Part shown: one piece after another, positions 52,140-61,098 of the stretch
How positions within the stretch are numbered: the stretch's first letter is position 1
Layout: every line of letters begins with the position of its first letter
From: Streptomyces sp. WAC 01529
GTDB taxonomy: Bacteria; Actinomycetota; Actinomycetes; Streptomycetales; Streptomycetaceae
Direction: 5' to 3'
Assembly: GCF_003945545.1 (NCBI RefSeq)
Contig: NZ_CP029617.1
Coordinates: 2,739,001-2,803,000, forward strand
DNA length: 64,000 nucleotides
Program-made: the position numbers and the translations under genes
Notes under the pieces: model-generated
The model's database searches: none
What the model was told of the DNA's origin: nothing
Seen by the model: only the letters and a program-made list of their open reading frames with translations

Positions 52140-52576
52140 GCGAGAAGTGCCCCCGAGCCGCTGTCGGCGCCGTCGTCGACGTACTCCTCCAGGAACGAGC
52201 GCTCCTCGGCGGAGATCCGCCGGGGCCGCTGCGCCTCCAGGTCGAAGGGGACGACCACGGTCGAGGCCCGCACATACACCTGGTCCGCGTCCTTGATCTC
52301 GTACGCGATGGTCAGCGACGCCGCACCGATCTTCGTCACCCACGACTCGATGGTGACCGGCTCGTGCCGGTGCACCAACGGCCGTACGTAGTCGATCTCG
52401 TGGCGGGCCACGACGGAGCCGCCGGAGAACGAGGGGGACCCGTCACCGGGCGCGAGCCGGAACATGAAGTCGATGCGCGCCTCTTCCAGGTACCGCAGGA
52501 AGACGACGTTGTTGACGTGCCCGAAGGCGTCCATGTCCGACCAGCGCAGCGGGCACCGGTATATGTGTCGAGCCAC
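52136..52576 (-). CDS. Acyl-CoA thioesterase (4HBT hot-dog fold)
   Basis: This 146-residue protein matches the 4-hydroxybenzoyl-CoA thioesterase family. LRWSDMDAFGHVNNVVFLRYLEEAR contains the catalytic Asp and the HVNN turn, and the hot-dog strands HEIDYVRPL and VTIESWVTKIG follow. It hydrolyses a cytoplasmic acyl-CoA; the chain is unknown. The GTG start at 52576 follows GAGGCGG. It lies seven bases after ettA in the same direction and may be in its operon. Confidence 0.9.
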   Translation of the reverse strand: MARHIYRCPLRWSDMDAFGHVNNVVFLRYLEEARIDFMFRLAPGDGSPSFSGGSVVARHEIDYVRPLVHRHEPVTIESWVTKIGAASLTIAYEIKDADQVYVRASTVVVPFDLEAQRPRRISAEERSFLEEYVDDGADSGSGALLA

Positions 52577-52583
52577 AGCCGCC

Positions 52584-54248
52584 TCAGCCTCGCGTCAGCT
52601 TCTTGTAGGTGGCGCGGTGCGGACGGGCCGCGTCCGGGCCGAGGCGCTCGATCTTGTTCTTCTCGTACGCCTCGAAGTTGCCCTCGAACCAGAACCACTT
52701 GGAGTCGCCCTCGTACGCCAGGATGTGCGTGGCGACGCGGTCGAGGAACCAGCGGTCGTGGGAGACGACCACGGCCGCGCCCGGGAACTCCAGGAGCGCG
52801 TTCTCCAGCGAGGACAGGGTCTCGACGTCCAGGTCGTTCGTCGGCTCGTCGAGGAGGAGCAGGTTGCCGCCCTGCTTGAGGGTGAGCGCCAGGTTCAGGC
52901 GGTTGCGCTCACCGCCGGAGAGGACGCCGGCGGGCTTCTGCTGGTCCGGGCCCTTGAAGCCGAAGGCGGACACGTACGCGCGGCTCGGCATCTCGACCTG
53001 GCCGACGTTGATGTAGTCCAGCTCGTCCGAGACGACCGCCCACAGGGTCTTCTTCGGGTCGATGTTGGCGCGGCTCTGGTCGACGTACGAGATCTTGACC
53101 GTGTCGCCGACCTTGATGGAACCGGAGTCCGGCTCCTCCAGGCCCTGGATCATCTTGAACAGCGTGGTCTTGCCGGCGCCGTTCGGGCCGATGACGCCGA
53201 CGATGCCGTTGCGCGGCAGGGTGAAGGACAGGTCGTCGATGAGGACCTTCTCGCCGAAGGCCTTGGAGAGGTTGTTGACCTCGACGACGATGCTGCCGAG
53301 GCGCGGGCCCGGCGGGATCTGGATCTCCTCGAAGTCCAGCTTCCGCATCTTGTCCGCCTCGGCGGCCATCTCCTCGTAACGGGCGAGGCGCGCCTTGGAC
53401 TTGGCCTGGCGCCCCTTGGCGTTGGAGCGGACCCACTCAAGCTCTTCCTTGAGGCGCTTCGCCCGCTTGGCGTCCTTCTGCCCCTCGACCTTCAGACGGG
53501 TCTGCTTGGTCTCCAGGTACGTGGAGTAGTTGCCCTCGTAGCCGATCGCGCGGCCGCGGTCGAGCTCCAGGATCCAGCCCGCCACGTTGTCGAGGAAGTA
53601 CCGGTCGTGGGTGACGGCGACGACGGTGCCGGGGTACTTGGCGAGGTGCTGCTCCAGCCACTGCACGGACTCGGCGTCCAGGTGGTTGGTGGGCTCGTCG
53701 AGGAGGAGCAGGTCGGGGGCTTCGAGGAGCAGCTTGCAGAGCGCGACGCGGCGCTTCTCGCCACCGGAGAGGTTGGTGACGGGCCAGTCGCCGGGCGGGC
53801 AGCCGAGGGCGTCCATGGCCTGCTCGAGCTGGGCGTCCAGGTCCCACGCGTTGGCGTGGTCCAGGTCCTCCTGGAGCTTGCCCATCTCCTCCATCAGCGC
53901 GTCGGAGTAGTCGGTGGCCATCAGCTCGGCGACCTCGTTGAAGCGCCGGAGCTTGCCCATGACCTCCTTCGCCCCGTCCTGCACGTTCTCCAGGACGGTC
54001 TTGGACTCGTCGAGGGGCGGCTCCTGGAGGAGCATGCCGACGGTGTAACCGGGCGAGAGGAAGGCATCGCCGTTGGAGGGCTGCTCAAGGCCCGCCATGA
54101 TCTTGAGCACCGTGGACTTACCGGCGCCGTTGGGGCCCACGACACCGATCTTCGCGCCAGGAAGGAAGCTCAAGGTGACGTCGTCGAGGATCACCTTGTC
54201 GCCGTGCGCCTTGCGCGTCTTGCGCATGGTGTAGATGTACTCAGCCAA
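52584..54248 (-). CDS. ettA: Energy-dependent translational throttle protein EttA (ABC-F)
   Basis: This 554-residue cytoplasmic protein has two ABC domains and no membrane part. Walker A GPNGAGKST with signature LSGGEKRRVALC and Walker B LLLLDEPTNHLD mark domain 1. GPNGAGKTT, LSGGERNRLNLA and LLLLDEPTNDLD mark domain 2. The long charged linker (KRAKRLKEELEWVRS) contacts the ribosome. Length and the insert (AMDALGCPPGDWPV) fit EttA, which gates the first peptide bond according to ATP level. The start is a TTG at 54248 with a weak ribosome-binding site. Confidence 0.95.
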   Translation of the reverse strand: MAEYIYTMRKTRKAHGDKVILDDVTLSFLPGAKIGVVGPNGAGKSTVLKIMAGLEQPSNGDAFLSPGYTVGMLLQEPPLDESKTVLENVQDGAKEVMGKLRRFNEVAELMATDYSDALMEEMGKLQEDLDHANAWDLDAQLEQAMDALGCPPGDWPVTNLSGGEKRRVALCKLLLEAPDLLLLDEPTNHLDAESVQWLEQHLAKYPGTVVAVTHDRYFLDNVAGWILELDRGRAIGYEGNYSTYLETKQTRLKVEGQKDAKRAKRLKEELEWVRSNAKGRQAKSKARLARYEEMAAEADKMRKLDFEEIQIPPGPRLGSIVVEVNNLSKAFGEKVLIDDLSFTLPRNGIVGVIGPNGAGKTTLFKMIQGLEEPDSGSIKVGDTVKISYVDQSRANIDPKKTLWAVVSDELDYINVGQVEMPSRAYVSAFGFKGPDQQKPAGVLSGGERNRLNLALTLKQGGNLLLLDEPTNDLDVETLSSLENALLEFPGAAVVVSHDRWFLDRVATHILAYEGDSKWFWFEGNFEAYEKNKIERLGPDAARPHRATYKKLTRG

Positions 54249-54472
54249 GAGAAACCGTCCGGCAATCAGTGTGTGGGCAGATACACCCCATCTTGCCTGA
54301 CGGCCACCCCTCGGAGGAAACCCGTGGGGTCAGGGGGCGGTCACCCGGTGTGGGCGGGAAGCGAGATGTTGCTGTGGCCGGTGCGTGGAGAGACGCTGAG
54401 AGGGACGTCACCGGGTCTCAGTGAGCGCGGGACGGAACCGTGCCGGTCGTGGTGGCCGAAGGAGCGTGTGTG

Positions 54473-54769
54473 ATGAGGGTCATGCTGCGGGCACGCTTGG
54501 ACACCCAGCTCTCGAACGAGGCGATCAAGAGCGGCGCGCTGCCGGATGTCATGCGGAGGATGACGGAAGAGCTCAAGCCCGAGGCGGCCTACTTCGGGCC
54601 CTGCGACGGCGGGCGGGCCTGCACCTTCGTCTTCGACATGCAGGACAGTTCCCGGCTGCCCACCATCGCGGAGCCGCTGCTGCTGGAACTCGGCGCGGAG
54701 ATCGAGATCCAGCCGGTCATGAACAGCGACGACCTCCAGAAGGGTCTCGCCGCACTTCAGAAGGGCTGA
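54473..54769 (+). CDS. Small conserved protein of unknown function
   Basis: This 98-residue protein starts at ATG 54473 with GAAGGAG eight bases upstream. It reads MRVMLRARLDTQLSNEAIKSG and ends SDDLQKGLAALQKG. The alternating strand/helix pattern suggests a ferredoxin-like dimeric alpha/beta-barrel fold, but I see no catalytic residues. The frame is open for 33 bases further upstream, without a ribosome-binding site. It is divergent from ettA. Confidence 0.75.
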   Translation: MRVMLRARLDTQLSNEAIKSGALPDVMRRMTEELKPEAAYFGPCDGGRACTFVFDMQDSSRLPTIAEPLLLELGAEIEIQPVMNSDDLQKGLAALQKG

Positions 54770-54824
54770 GCTCGCGAGGGCTGACCGCGAGGGCTTACCT
54801 CTCGGGAGAGGGTTGATCTCGCGT

Positions 54825-56246
54825 TCACTTCTCGGTGGACGCCTCCTCCGGCTCCGCGGCCAGGTCCTTCTTGGCGCGCAGGAAGAAGACCGCCGCGCCG
54901 CCCAGCAGGACGAACCCCACGGCGACAGCCACCATCAGCGGCGTGTTGCCGGAGCTGCCGGTCTCGGCCAGGTCGCCGCCGCCCGAGGTGCCCCCGGCCG
55001 ACGCGGGGCTCGGCTCGTTGGCGGGCTGCGCCTTGTTCTCCGTCGCGGTGCCTTCGGTCCGGCAGTCCAGTACGCCCTTGAAGCGCTTCTCGACGCCGTT
55101 CGGCCCCCTGAGCGTGAAGTCGTAGGGCTGGTCCTCCTGCAACGGGATCGTCACCGTCCGCGACGTGCCCGCCTTGATCGTGTACTTGGAGCCCATCAGG
55201 CGGAAGGTGAAGGGCGCGTCCCCCTTGTTGGTCGCCGTGATGTCCACGCCGCCCTTGGCGCAGTTCTTCTCCGCGGACAACGCCGGCACCGCGCCCTCGG
55301 CAGCCCAGTCGGCCGTCGCCTTCGCGGAGACCGTGGACTCGCTGGAGCCCGCGAGGATCTGCGTCTGGCTCCTGGTCTCGGAGGTGAAGGCCCGGCCCAC
55401 CGGCACGGTGGTCGACGCCTGCACGGACAGCGCGGCCGAGCCGTCCGGCGCCTCCTCCGGCACCTCGAAGTAGAGCCTGCTGCCGTCACCCGCCGACTTC
55501 ACGGGCTTGCCGTCCTTGCCGACGACCTTCACCCCGCTCGCCTCGGAGTCCGCGGGCGGCGTCACCGTCACCGCTTCCGCGTCGGTCCGCACGGTGACCG
55601 GGCCGAGCCGCTCCCCGGCCTGCCCGGAGACGGCGGGCGGCTCCAGCGTCAGCGAGGCCTTGGGCTCCGCGCTGTCGCGCGCGCTCTTGTGCAGATAGTC
55701 GGCGAGCTTCTCGGCCTGCGGGTCGAGGGCGTCGACCCGCGCACCGTCCGAGTACCGCCAGATCGCCACCTGGGTGCCTGCCGCCGCGGACTGCTCGGTC
55801 AAGGACGTCGCGCCCGCCTTCTCGGCGAGCGCCGCGAGGTCGTTCACCTGCGGGTAGGAGTGCTGGAGGATCCAGCGGATCCGGCCCGCGTCGCGGTTGC
55901 CGTTCAGCGAGGTGCCGCTCCAGGGGGTCTCCTGGTACTTGGCGTCCTTCTGCGTGGGGTTGTGGATGTCGACGCAGTACGTCTGGAGGGTGCCGCCGTC
56001 CTCCACGGACATCTCGAAGAGCCCGGCGGGGACCTGCTGCGCGCTGCCGCCCTCATGGACGACTGCCTGGCCGTACGTCTGCAAGCCGCCCAGCGTCGCG
56101 GTCGCTCCGCCCCGGTGCTGCGGGGCCTCTTCCGCCGCGGCCGCGCCCGCGGCGGCCACCGCTCCCGCGGCGACGAGCCCCGTCGCCGCGGTCACGGCGG
56201 CGAGGCGGGCGACGCCTCGACTACGTATGGACAACGCAGAAAACAC
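54825..56246 (-). CDS. Cell-wall-anchored thioester-domain protein (LAXTG)
   Basis: This 473-residue surface protein has a signal peptide at residues 1-40. A thioester adhesin domain has the cysteine C91 (TYCVDIHN) and glutamine Q159 in the TQXA motif (GTQVAIWRYSDG). These are expected to form an internal Cys-Gln thioester that can bond covalently to host or surface amines. Beta domains follow. The C-terminus has LAETG, a membrane helix (MVAVAVGFVLLGGAAVFF) and a charged tail; LAXTG is the preferred signal of class E sortase in Streptomyces. I set the start at GTG 56246 because GAGGGG lies six bases upstream. An ATG at 56351 lacks a ribosome-binding site. Confidence 0.88.
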   Translation of the reverse strand: MFSALSIRSRGVARLAAVTAATGLVAAGAVAAAGAAAAEEAPQHRGGATATLGGLQTYGQAVVHEGGSAQQVPAGLFEMSVEDGGTLQTYCVDIHNPTQKDAKYQETPWSGTSLNGNRDAGRIRWILQHSYPQVNDLAALAEKAGATSLTEQSAAAGTQVAIWRYSDGARVDALDPQAEKLADYLHKSARDSAEPKASLTLEPPAVSGQAGERLGPVTVRTDAEAVTVTPPADSEASGVKVVGKDGKPVKSAGDGSRLYFEVPEEAPDGSAALSVQASTTVPVGRAFTSETRSQTQILAGSSESTVSAKATADWAAEGAVPALSAEKNCAKGGVDITATNKGDAPFTFRLMGSKYTIKAGTSRTVTIPLQEDQPYDFTLRGPNGVEKRFKGVLDCRTEGTATENKAQPANEPSPASAGGTSGGGDLAETGSSGNTPLMVAVAVGFVLLGGAAVFFLRAKKDLAAEPEEASTEK

Positions 56247-56509
56247 TGAATTCCCCTCCGGGCGGGACCCGTTCACAACGGTGGGGGGTGGTCCCGCCAG
56301 CAGATTGAAAGCAGCAGGATCACCTGCCACCTGCGTGGCATCTCCTGCCAACTGCCCCGTGAGCTACGTCCGGCATCCTAAGGAAGCGGCACCCCGCGAC
56401 CCTCAGTCATACGGTCGTATCACCGATCCGACTCGGAATCGTTATCCCCAACACCCCTCCCGAGCTGGGCTTATCGATAAATCAACGGCATTCAGGGACT
56501 GACGGCACG

Positions 56510-56923
56510 TCATCCGACCGGCTCCGTCTCCCTCACTGCCACCGGATCCGTCAGCGAGGAGTCGCCCTTGAGCACCCGCCGGAACGCCGAGGTGCCGCGC
56601 GACAGATCGTGGCCGATGGCCTGCGCCTCGATATCCGCCGACGTCCAGTGCTGCCCGCCGCGCTCCTCGTCGCGCACCTTCAACCGGCCCTGCACGATGA
56701 CCGGTTCGCCCACCGAGAGCGACCCCTGCACGTTCTTGCCGAGCGTCCGGCTCGCCCACACCGTGAAGAAGTTGGTGTGCCCGTCGTTCCAGGTGTTCTT
56801 CCCCGCGTCGAAGTACCGCGAGGTCACCGCGAGCCGGAACCGCGCCACCGGCCCCGACGGCAACTCCCGGTACACCGGCGTCGTCGCGACGTTCCCCACC
56901 ACCGTCACCATCGTCTCGTTCAT
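56510..56923 (-). CDS. ssbB: Single-stranded DNA-binding protein, SsbB-type paralogue
   Basis: This 137-residue protein is built around one OB fold (MVTVVGNVATTPVYRELPSG, VARFRLAVTSRYFD, NFFTVWASRTLGKN, VIVQGRLKVRD). It lacks the acidic DDDIPF-type tail through which housekeeping SSB binds partners, and ends RETEPVG instead. That and its position next to dynAB fit SsbB, the Streptomyces paralogue needed for chromosome segregation during sporulation. The ATG at 56923 follows GGAGGGGCAGGG. Confidence 0.85.
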   Translation of the reverse strand: MNETMVTVVGNVATTPVYRELPSGPVARFRLAVTSRYFDAGKNTWNDGHTNFFTVWASRTLGKNVQGSLSVGEPVIVQGRLKVRDEERGGQHWTSADIEAQAIGHDLSRGTSAFRRVLKGDSSLTDPVAVRETEPVG

Positions 56924-57086
56924 GCCCTGCCCCTCCCGTGCGTCCGTTCGCGCCGCCGCTCCTGCCGCGGCCGCGCTCCCAGACTGCACCGGCCGGGCCG
57001 AGCCCGCTGGGCCCTGTGCGCTACCCACCGGTTGTGGAAAACTCCGTCACCCCAAAGGGGCTCCCCCCGGGCTCAGAGGGAGGCTC

Positions 57087-58943
57087 TCACCCCACCGCGG
57101 CCCGCGCCCCCGTCACCCGCACGTACTGCTCCCTGACCTCCCGGTACCGCAGCAGCTCGGCCGCCACCGGATCGAGGACCCTGGCCCGCCCGCACCCGGC
57201 CGCCGCCTCCCGGAGCCGGCGTTCCGCCTCGTGCCCGTACCGGCGCGCGGGGCCCCGCGCCGCGATCCGGCTCGCCCACTCCACGCACGGGCCGCCCACG
57301 ATGCCCACCAGCATCAGCAGCACCGGCACCCCGAGGTTCGGCTCGGAGATCCCGATGATCTGCCCCACCAGCCAGAGCCCGCCCACGACCTGAAGCATCG
57401 TCATCGCCGCCTGCGCGAGCACCGCCACCGGCCACCACCCGGGCCGCGGCGGCCGCCCGCTCGGCACGCCCGCCGTCACCGTCAGCTCGTCGAGCGCCTC
57501 GGGCAGCCCTTCGGCGCCGCGCACCGCGGCCTCCCGCACGGCCTGCCCCCAGGGCACGGGCAGCCCCGCCGCCGCCTCGTCGGCCACCGTGCGCACGGCG
57601 TGCTCCACGCGCTGGCGCGCCGTCGCCTCCTCGTCCACCGGGGCCGGTCTGAGGGACAGCGTGTCGCCGTGCGGGGAGCGCTGACCCTCGTACCACCGCC
57701 AGAGCTTCAGCCACGGGTCGCCGCACGCCTTGCCCGCGTGCCTGCGCCAGGCCCGCTCCGCCGCGTCCCCCGCGGCCGCCGCGCCCACCGCGTCGGCGAG
57801 GCGGTCGGCGAACTCCTCGCGGGCCTCCTCGCTGAGCCCGACGCGCCCGCGGTTGCGGCCGCCGGGCGACCCGGCCACGTAGACCGGACGCAGCCGTTCC
57901 GCGGCGGCGTCCAGATCGGCGGCGATCCGGCGGGCCGCGGCGCCCCGCTCCTGGGTGAACTGGCCGAGCGCCTCGCGCAGTTCGCCGAGTCCGTCACCGG
58001 TGAGCGCGGAGAGCGCGAGCACCGTGGCGCCCGGTTCGCCGTGTTCGCCGAGGGCGATGCCGTCCTCGTCGAGGAGCCGCCGCAGGTCGTCGAGGACCTG
58101 GTCGGCGGCGTCGCCGGGCAGCCGGTCGATCTGGTTGAGGACGACGAAGGTGACCTCGGCGTGGCCCGCCATGGGCCGCAGATAGCGCTCGTGGAGCATC
58201 GCGTCGGCGTACTTCTCCGGGTCGACGACCCAGATGACGGCGTCGACGAGCGCCAGGATCCGGTCGACGTGCTCCCGGTGCTCGCCGACGGCCGAGTCGT
58301 GGTCGGGCAGGTCGATCAGTACGAGCCCCTGGAGTTCGTCGGCGCCGGGCCCCTGGAGGGGGCGGCGGCGCAGCCGTCCGGGGATGCCGAGCCGGTCGAG
58401 CAGGCCCGCGGCGCCGTCCGTCCAGCTGCACCCGATGGGCGCGGCGGTGGTCGGCCTGCGTACGCCCGTCTCCGAGATCATCACGCCTGCCAGGGCGTTG
58501 AAGAGCGTGGACTTGCCGCTGCCCGTGGCGCCCGCGATGGCGACGACGGTGTGCCGTTCGGAGAGCCTGCGCCGGGCGGCGGCCTCGTCGAGCACCCGGC
58601 CCGCCTCGGCGAGCGTGCCGCTGTCCAGGCGGGTGCGGGAGAGTCCGACGAGTTCGCGCAGCGCGTCGAGCCGCTCGCGCAGGGGTCCTTCGTAAGAAGT
58701 GGGCGCCCCGGAGCCTTCGTACGACGTGGCCCCCTCGTACGAGGTGGGGGCCCTTGAGGGGACGTAGGCGCGGACCTCGGTGTTGGCGGGCTGTTGCCCT
58801 TCGGCGACGCGGCGGGCGATGAGGCCGTCGTCCCAGGCCTCTTCGGAGCAGTCGGGCGACCGGCCGGGGCCCCCGGAACGCTCCTTGCGCTCCTCCCGCT
58901 CCTCCCGCTCGTCGCGTTCGGTGTGGTCAGTGACGGCAGTCAC
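57087..58943 (-). CDS. dynB: Dynamin-like GTPase with two membrane helices (DynB-type)
   Basis: This 618-residue protein has a GTPase domain with G1 GATGSGKST, a threonine-rich switch (RRPTTAAP), G3 DLPDHDS and G4 NQID. A helical part follows, and two membrane helices lie at about residues 504-527 and 535-553. It begins with a very charged stretch (ERDEREEREERKERS) and three TSYEG repeats. The DynA/DynB pair in Streptomyces stabilises FtsZ rings in sporulation septa, with DynB carrying the membrane helices. The GTG start at 58943 lies four bases after the dynA stop codon, with AGGAGAGG overlapping the end of dynA. Confidence 0.85.
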   Translation of the reverse strand: MTAVTDHTERDEREEREERKERSGGPGRSPDCSEEAWDDGLIARRVAEGQQPANTEVRAYVPSRAPTSYEGATSYEGSGAPTSYEGPLRERLDALRELVGLSRTRLDSGTLAEAGRVLDEAAARRRLSERHTVVAIAGATGSGKSTLFNALAGVMISETGVRRPTTAAPIGCSWTDGAAGLLDRLGIPGRLRRRPLQGPGADELQGLVLIDLPDHDSAVGEHREHVDRILALVDAVIWVVDPEKYADAMLHERYLRPMAGHAEVTFVVLNQIDRLPGDAADQVLDDLRRLLDEDGIALGEHGEPGATVLALSALTGDGLGELREALGQFTQERGAAARRIAADLDAAAERLRPVYVAGSPGGRNRGRVGLSEEAREEFADRLADAVGAAAAGDAAERAWRRHAGKACGDPWLKLWRWYEGQRSPHGDTLSLRPAPVDEEATARQRVEHAVRTVADEAAAGLPVPWGQAVREAAVRGAEGLPEALDELTVTAGVPSGRPPRPGWWPVAVLAQAAMTMLQVVGGLWLVGQIIGISEPNLGVPVLLMLVGIVGGPCVEWASRIAARGPARRYGHEAERRLREAAAGCGRARVLDPVAAELLRYREVREQYVRVTGARAAVG

Positions 58944-58947
58944 CGGA

Positions 58948-60642
58948 TCACCTCTCCTTCTGCAGTACGGACAGGGCGGCGATCAGCTCGGCCTGGGGTT
59001 CGGGATGCACCTCTAGGGCGTCCAGGGGAGCGAGCCGCCGTTCGCGCTCGGTGGCGAGGACCTTCTCCAGGTAGTCGGTCAGCAGGCGCCCGCCGCGGTC
59101 GCGCAGCCGGACCGCGCCCTGGGCGCCGATCCGTTCGGCGAGGATCTCCCCGGCGGCGCGGGCGCGGTGCCCGCCGAGGAGGGCGGTGGCGAGCAGCGCG
59201 GCGACGACCTCGGGGTCGGGCAGCGGGGTCTTGTCGACCTTCTCCAGACCGCGCACCTCCTCCTCCGCGTACTCCTCGAGGACGCGCCGCCATCTGCGTA
59301 CGGCCATCCCGATGCGGTGCTCGGCGTTCTCCGCCTGCGGGTCGCGGCCGGCGAGTCCGGGGACGTCGGCGGCGGGTTCGCGCCGCCAGGCCTCGTCGAT
59401 GCGTTCGTCGGCCGCGGTGACGGCGCACAGCAGCAGCGCCTCCAGGCTCTCGGCGATGGCGTCGAGCAGTTCGCCGGGGCCGCAGTCGAGCGGGTAGCTG
59501 CGCCACCGCTTCAGGGCGTTGCCCGCGAGGACGCCGCCCGCCTGCAGACGACCCGTCACGCGCGCGTGCTCGTTGTCGTAGGCCTCGTCGACGGCGGCGG
59601 TGAGCCGCACCGCGGCGGCGTGCTGGGCGGCGACGGCGCTCGCCAGCTCGGGCAGCCGGGAGTCGAGCGAGCGCAGGACGCCGCGGGCCGTGCGGGCGAT
59701 GGCGTGGTCGCGGGCGGCGGGCTCCTGGACGCGGCCGGCGAGCCAGGCGCGCAGGGGTGCGACGGCGTTGGCGGGGAGCAGCCCGCCGCCGCCCGCGGAC
59801 TCGGGCAGCTCGGGGACGGTGAAGCGCGGCACGTCACCGAGGCCGGCCTTGGCGAGGAGGGCGCCGTACTGCCGCGAGACCTCGCTCACGACCTGGTGGG
59901 GCACGCGGTCGAGGACGGTGACGAGGGTGGCGTCGTGCTCCTTGGCGGTACGCAGCAGATGCCAGGGCACGGCGTCGGCGTACCGCGAGGCGGTGGTGAC
60001 CATGACCCATACGTCGGCCGCGCAGATCAGTTCGGCGGCCAGGACGCGGTTGTCGGCGATGAGTGAGTCGACGTCGGGGGCGTCGAGGAGGGCGAGGCCG
60101 CGCGGCACGCTGTGGGCGGTCTCGATCCGCAGGGCGCGCTCCTGCTCGTCACCGCCGAAGCCCGGCGGATCGTCCTCGGGTACGCCGTCTTCATCCCCCT
60201 CTCCGTCCTCCGTGCTCTCCTGCGGGGGCATCCACACGCGCGTGAGGTCGGGCAGTACGCGCATCCCGGCGAACCAGTGATGGTCGTCCGGATGGCAGAC
60301 GAGCACCGGCGTACGCGTCGTGGGCCGCAGCACACCCGCCTCGCTGACCTGTCTCCCCACGAGGGAGTTCACCAGCGTGGACTTGCCGGCACCGGTGGAA
60401 CCTCCGATGACGGCGAGCAGGGGCGCTTCGGGTGCCTTGAGCCGGGGCACCAGATAGTCGTCGAGCTGTGCGAGCAGCTCGTCGCGGTTGGCACGCGCGC
60501 GTGGCGCCCCCGGAAGGGGGAGCGGAAAGCGTGCGGCGGCGACACGCTCGCGCAGGGCGGAGAGTGCGTCAAGCAATTGAGGCCGTACGTCCAAGGTCAC
60601 CACATGCGAAGAATGCCCAATTTTGGCGGCTTTCTGAAGCAT
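58948..60642 (-). CDS. dynA: Dynamin-like GTPase without membrane helices (DynA-type)
   Basis: This 564-residue protein has G1 [19 protein letters not shown] as the switch, G3 DAPDVDS and a G4-like region near [10 protein letters not shown] large helical rest has no clear membrane segment. This fits the DynA partner, which needs DynB for membrane recruitment. The ATG at 60642 follows AGAGG; a GTG about 13 codons on ([11 protein letters not shown]) is an alternative. The gene is followed almost without gap by dynB and the two form an operon. Confidence 0.85.
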   Translation of the reverse strand: MLQKAAKIGHSSHVVTLDVRPQLLDALSALRERVAAARFPLPLPGAPRARANRDELLAQLDDYLVPRLKAPEAPLLAVIGGSTGAGKSTLVNSLVGRQVSEAGVLRPTTRTPVLVCHPDDHHWFAGMRVLPDLTRVWMPPQESTEDGEGDEDGVPEDDPPGFGGDEQERALRIETAHSVPRGLALLDAPDVDSLIADNRVLAAELICAADVWVMVTTASRYADAVPWHLLRTAKEHDATLVTVLDRVPHQVVSEVSRQYGALLAKAGLGDVPRFTVPELPESAGGGGLLPANAVAPLRAWLAGRVQEPAARDHAIARTARGVLRSLDSRLPELASAVAAQHAAAVRLTAAVDEAYDNEHARVTGRLQAGGVLAGNALKRWRSYPLDCGPGELLDAIAESLEALLLCAVTAADERIDEAWRREPAADVPGLAGRDPQAENAEHRIGMAVRRWRRVLEEYAEEEVRGLEKVDKTPLPDPEVVAALLATALLGGHRARAAGEILAERIGAQGAVRLRDRGGRLLTDYLEKVLATERERRLAPLDALEVHPEPQAELIAALSVLQKER

Positions 60643-60912
60643 ATGGGCGCCTCTGCGCGCCGATCGGACACAGGGGATGGAAGGGGCGAGCGCGGGCGCA
60701 GGCATAACGAGTGCACAACACCCGGGGCGTGAGGCGTCAAAAGCGATGCGGGATTCGCACCTGCCTGCGATTATCAGGACCGCTTCACCGAACCTCCACA
60801 TCGTGGCGCGGAGGCGAAGCACCGGGGACAGGGTCCCGGGAGCCCTATCCTTGTCCCCGGCAAGGTCACGGATCTCCCCCACATCCGCCCCCGTGCCACC
60901 CGGCCACACCTG

Positions 60913-60985
60913 GCCCCCGTAGCTCAGTGGATAGAGCAGGCGCCTTCTAAGCGCTTGGCCGCAGGTTCGAGTCCTGCCGGGGGCG
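60913..60985 (+). tRNA. tRNA-Arg (anticodon TCT)
   Basis: The cloverleaf folds completely. The acceptor arm is GCCCCCG/CGGGGGC with discriminator G, and the D arm contains AGCTCAGTGGATAGAGC. The anticodon loop CTTCTAA gives TCT, and the T arm reads GCAGGTTCGAGTCCTGC. CCA is not encoded. An integrase gene begins 113 bp downstream, so the 3' half probably serves as the attachment site of an integrated element. Confidence 0.97.
60944..60985 (+). other. Predicted attachment site (att) in the 3' half of tRNA-Arg
   Basis: Elements with tyrosine integrases usually recombine at the anticodon-to-3' end part of a tRNA and keep the gene intact. The integrase starts right after this tRNA, so this stretch is the likely left junction. 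The matching right copy would lie beyond the window. Confidence 0.45.
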
Positions 60986-61062
60986 CATACATAGCCTCAC
61001 CTGCGGAAACGTCGGTGAGGCTCTTTCATGTCCGGATGCACATCGCTCTGACAGCAAGCGCC

Positions 61063-61092
61063 TTGACCTGCCCACGTTCGTGGGCACATGCT
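61063..61092 (+). promoter_or_regulatory. Integrase promoter with embedded palindromic operator
   Basis: TTGACC (61063-61068) and CATGCT (61087-61092) are spaced by 18 bp, and the spacer is exactly the palindrome TGCCCACGTTCGTGGGCA (61069-61086). Transcription would start at or next to the ATG at 61099, giving a leaderless message, which fits the lack of a ribosome-binding site. A protein on the palindrome would block the promoter. Confidence 0.65.
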
Positions 61093-61098
61093 GATTCC

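Noticed and set aside
60955..61098. Integrase starting within the tRNA sequence
   Set aside because: The frame is open there, but the promoter and operator lie at 61063-61092, so a start before 61099 would precede transcription.
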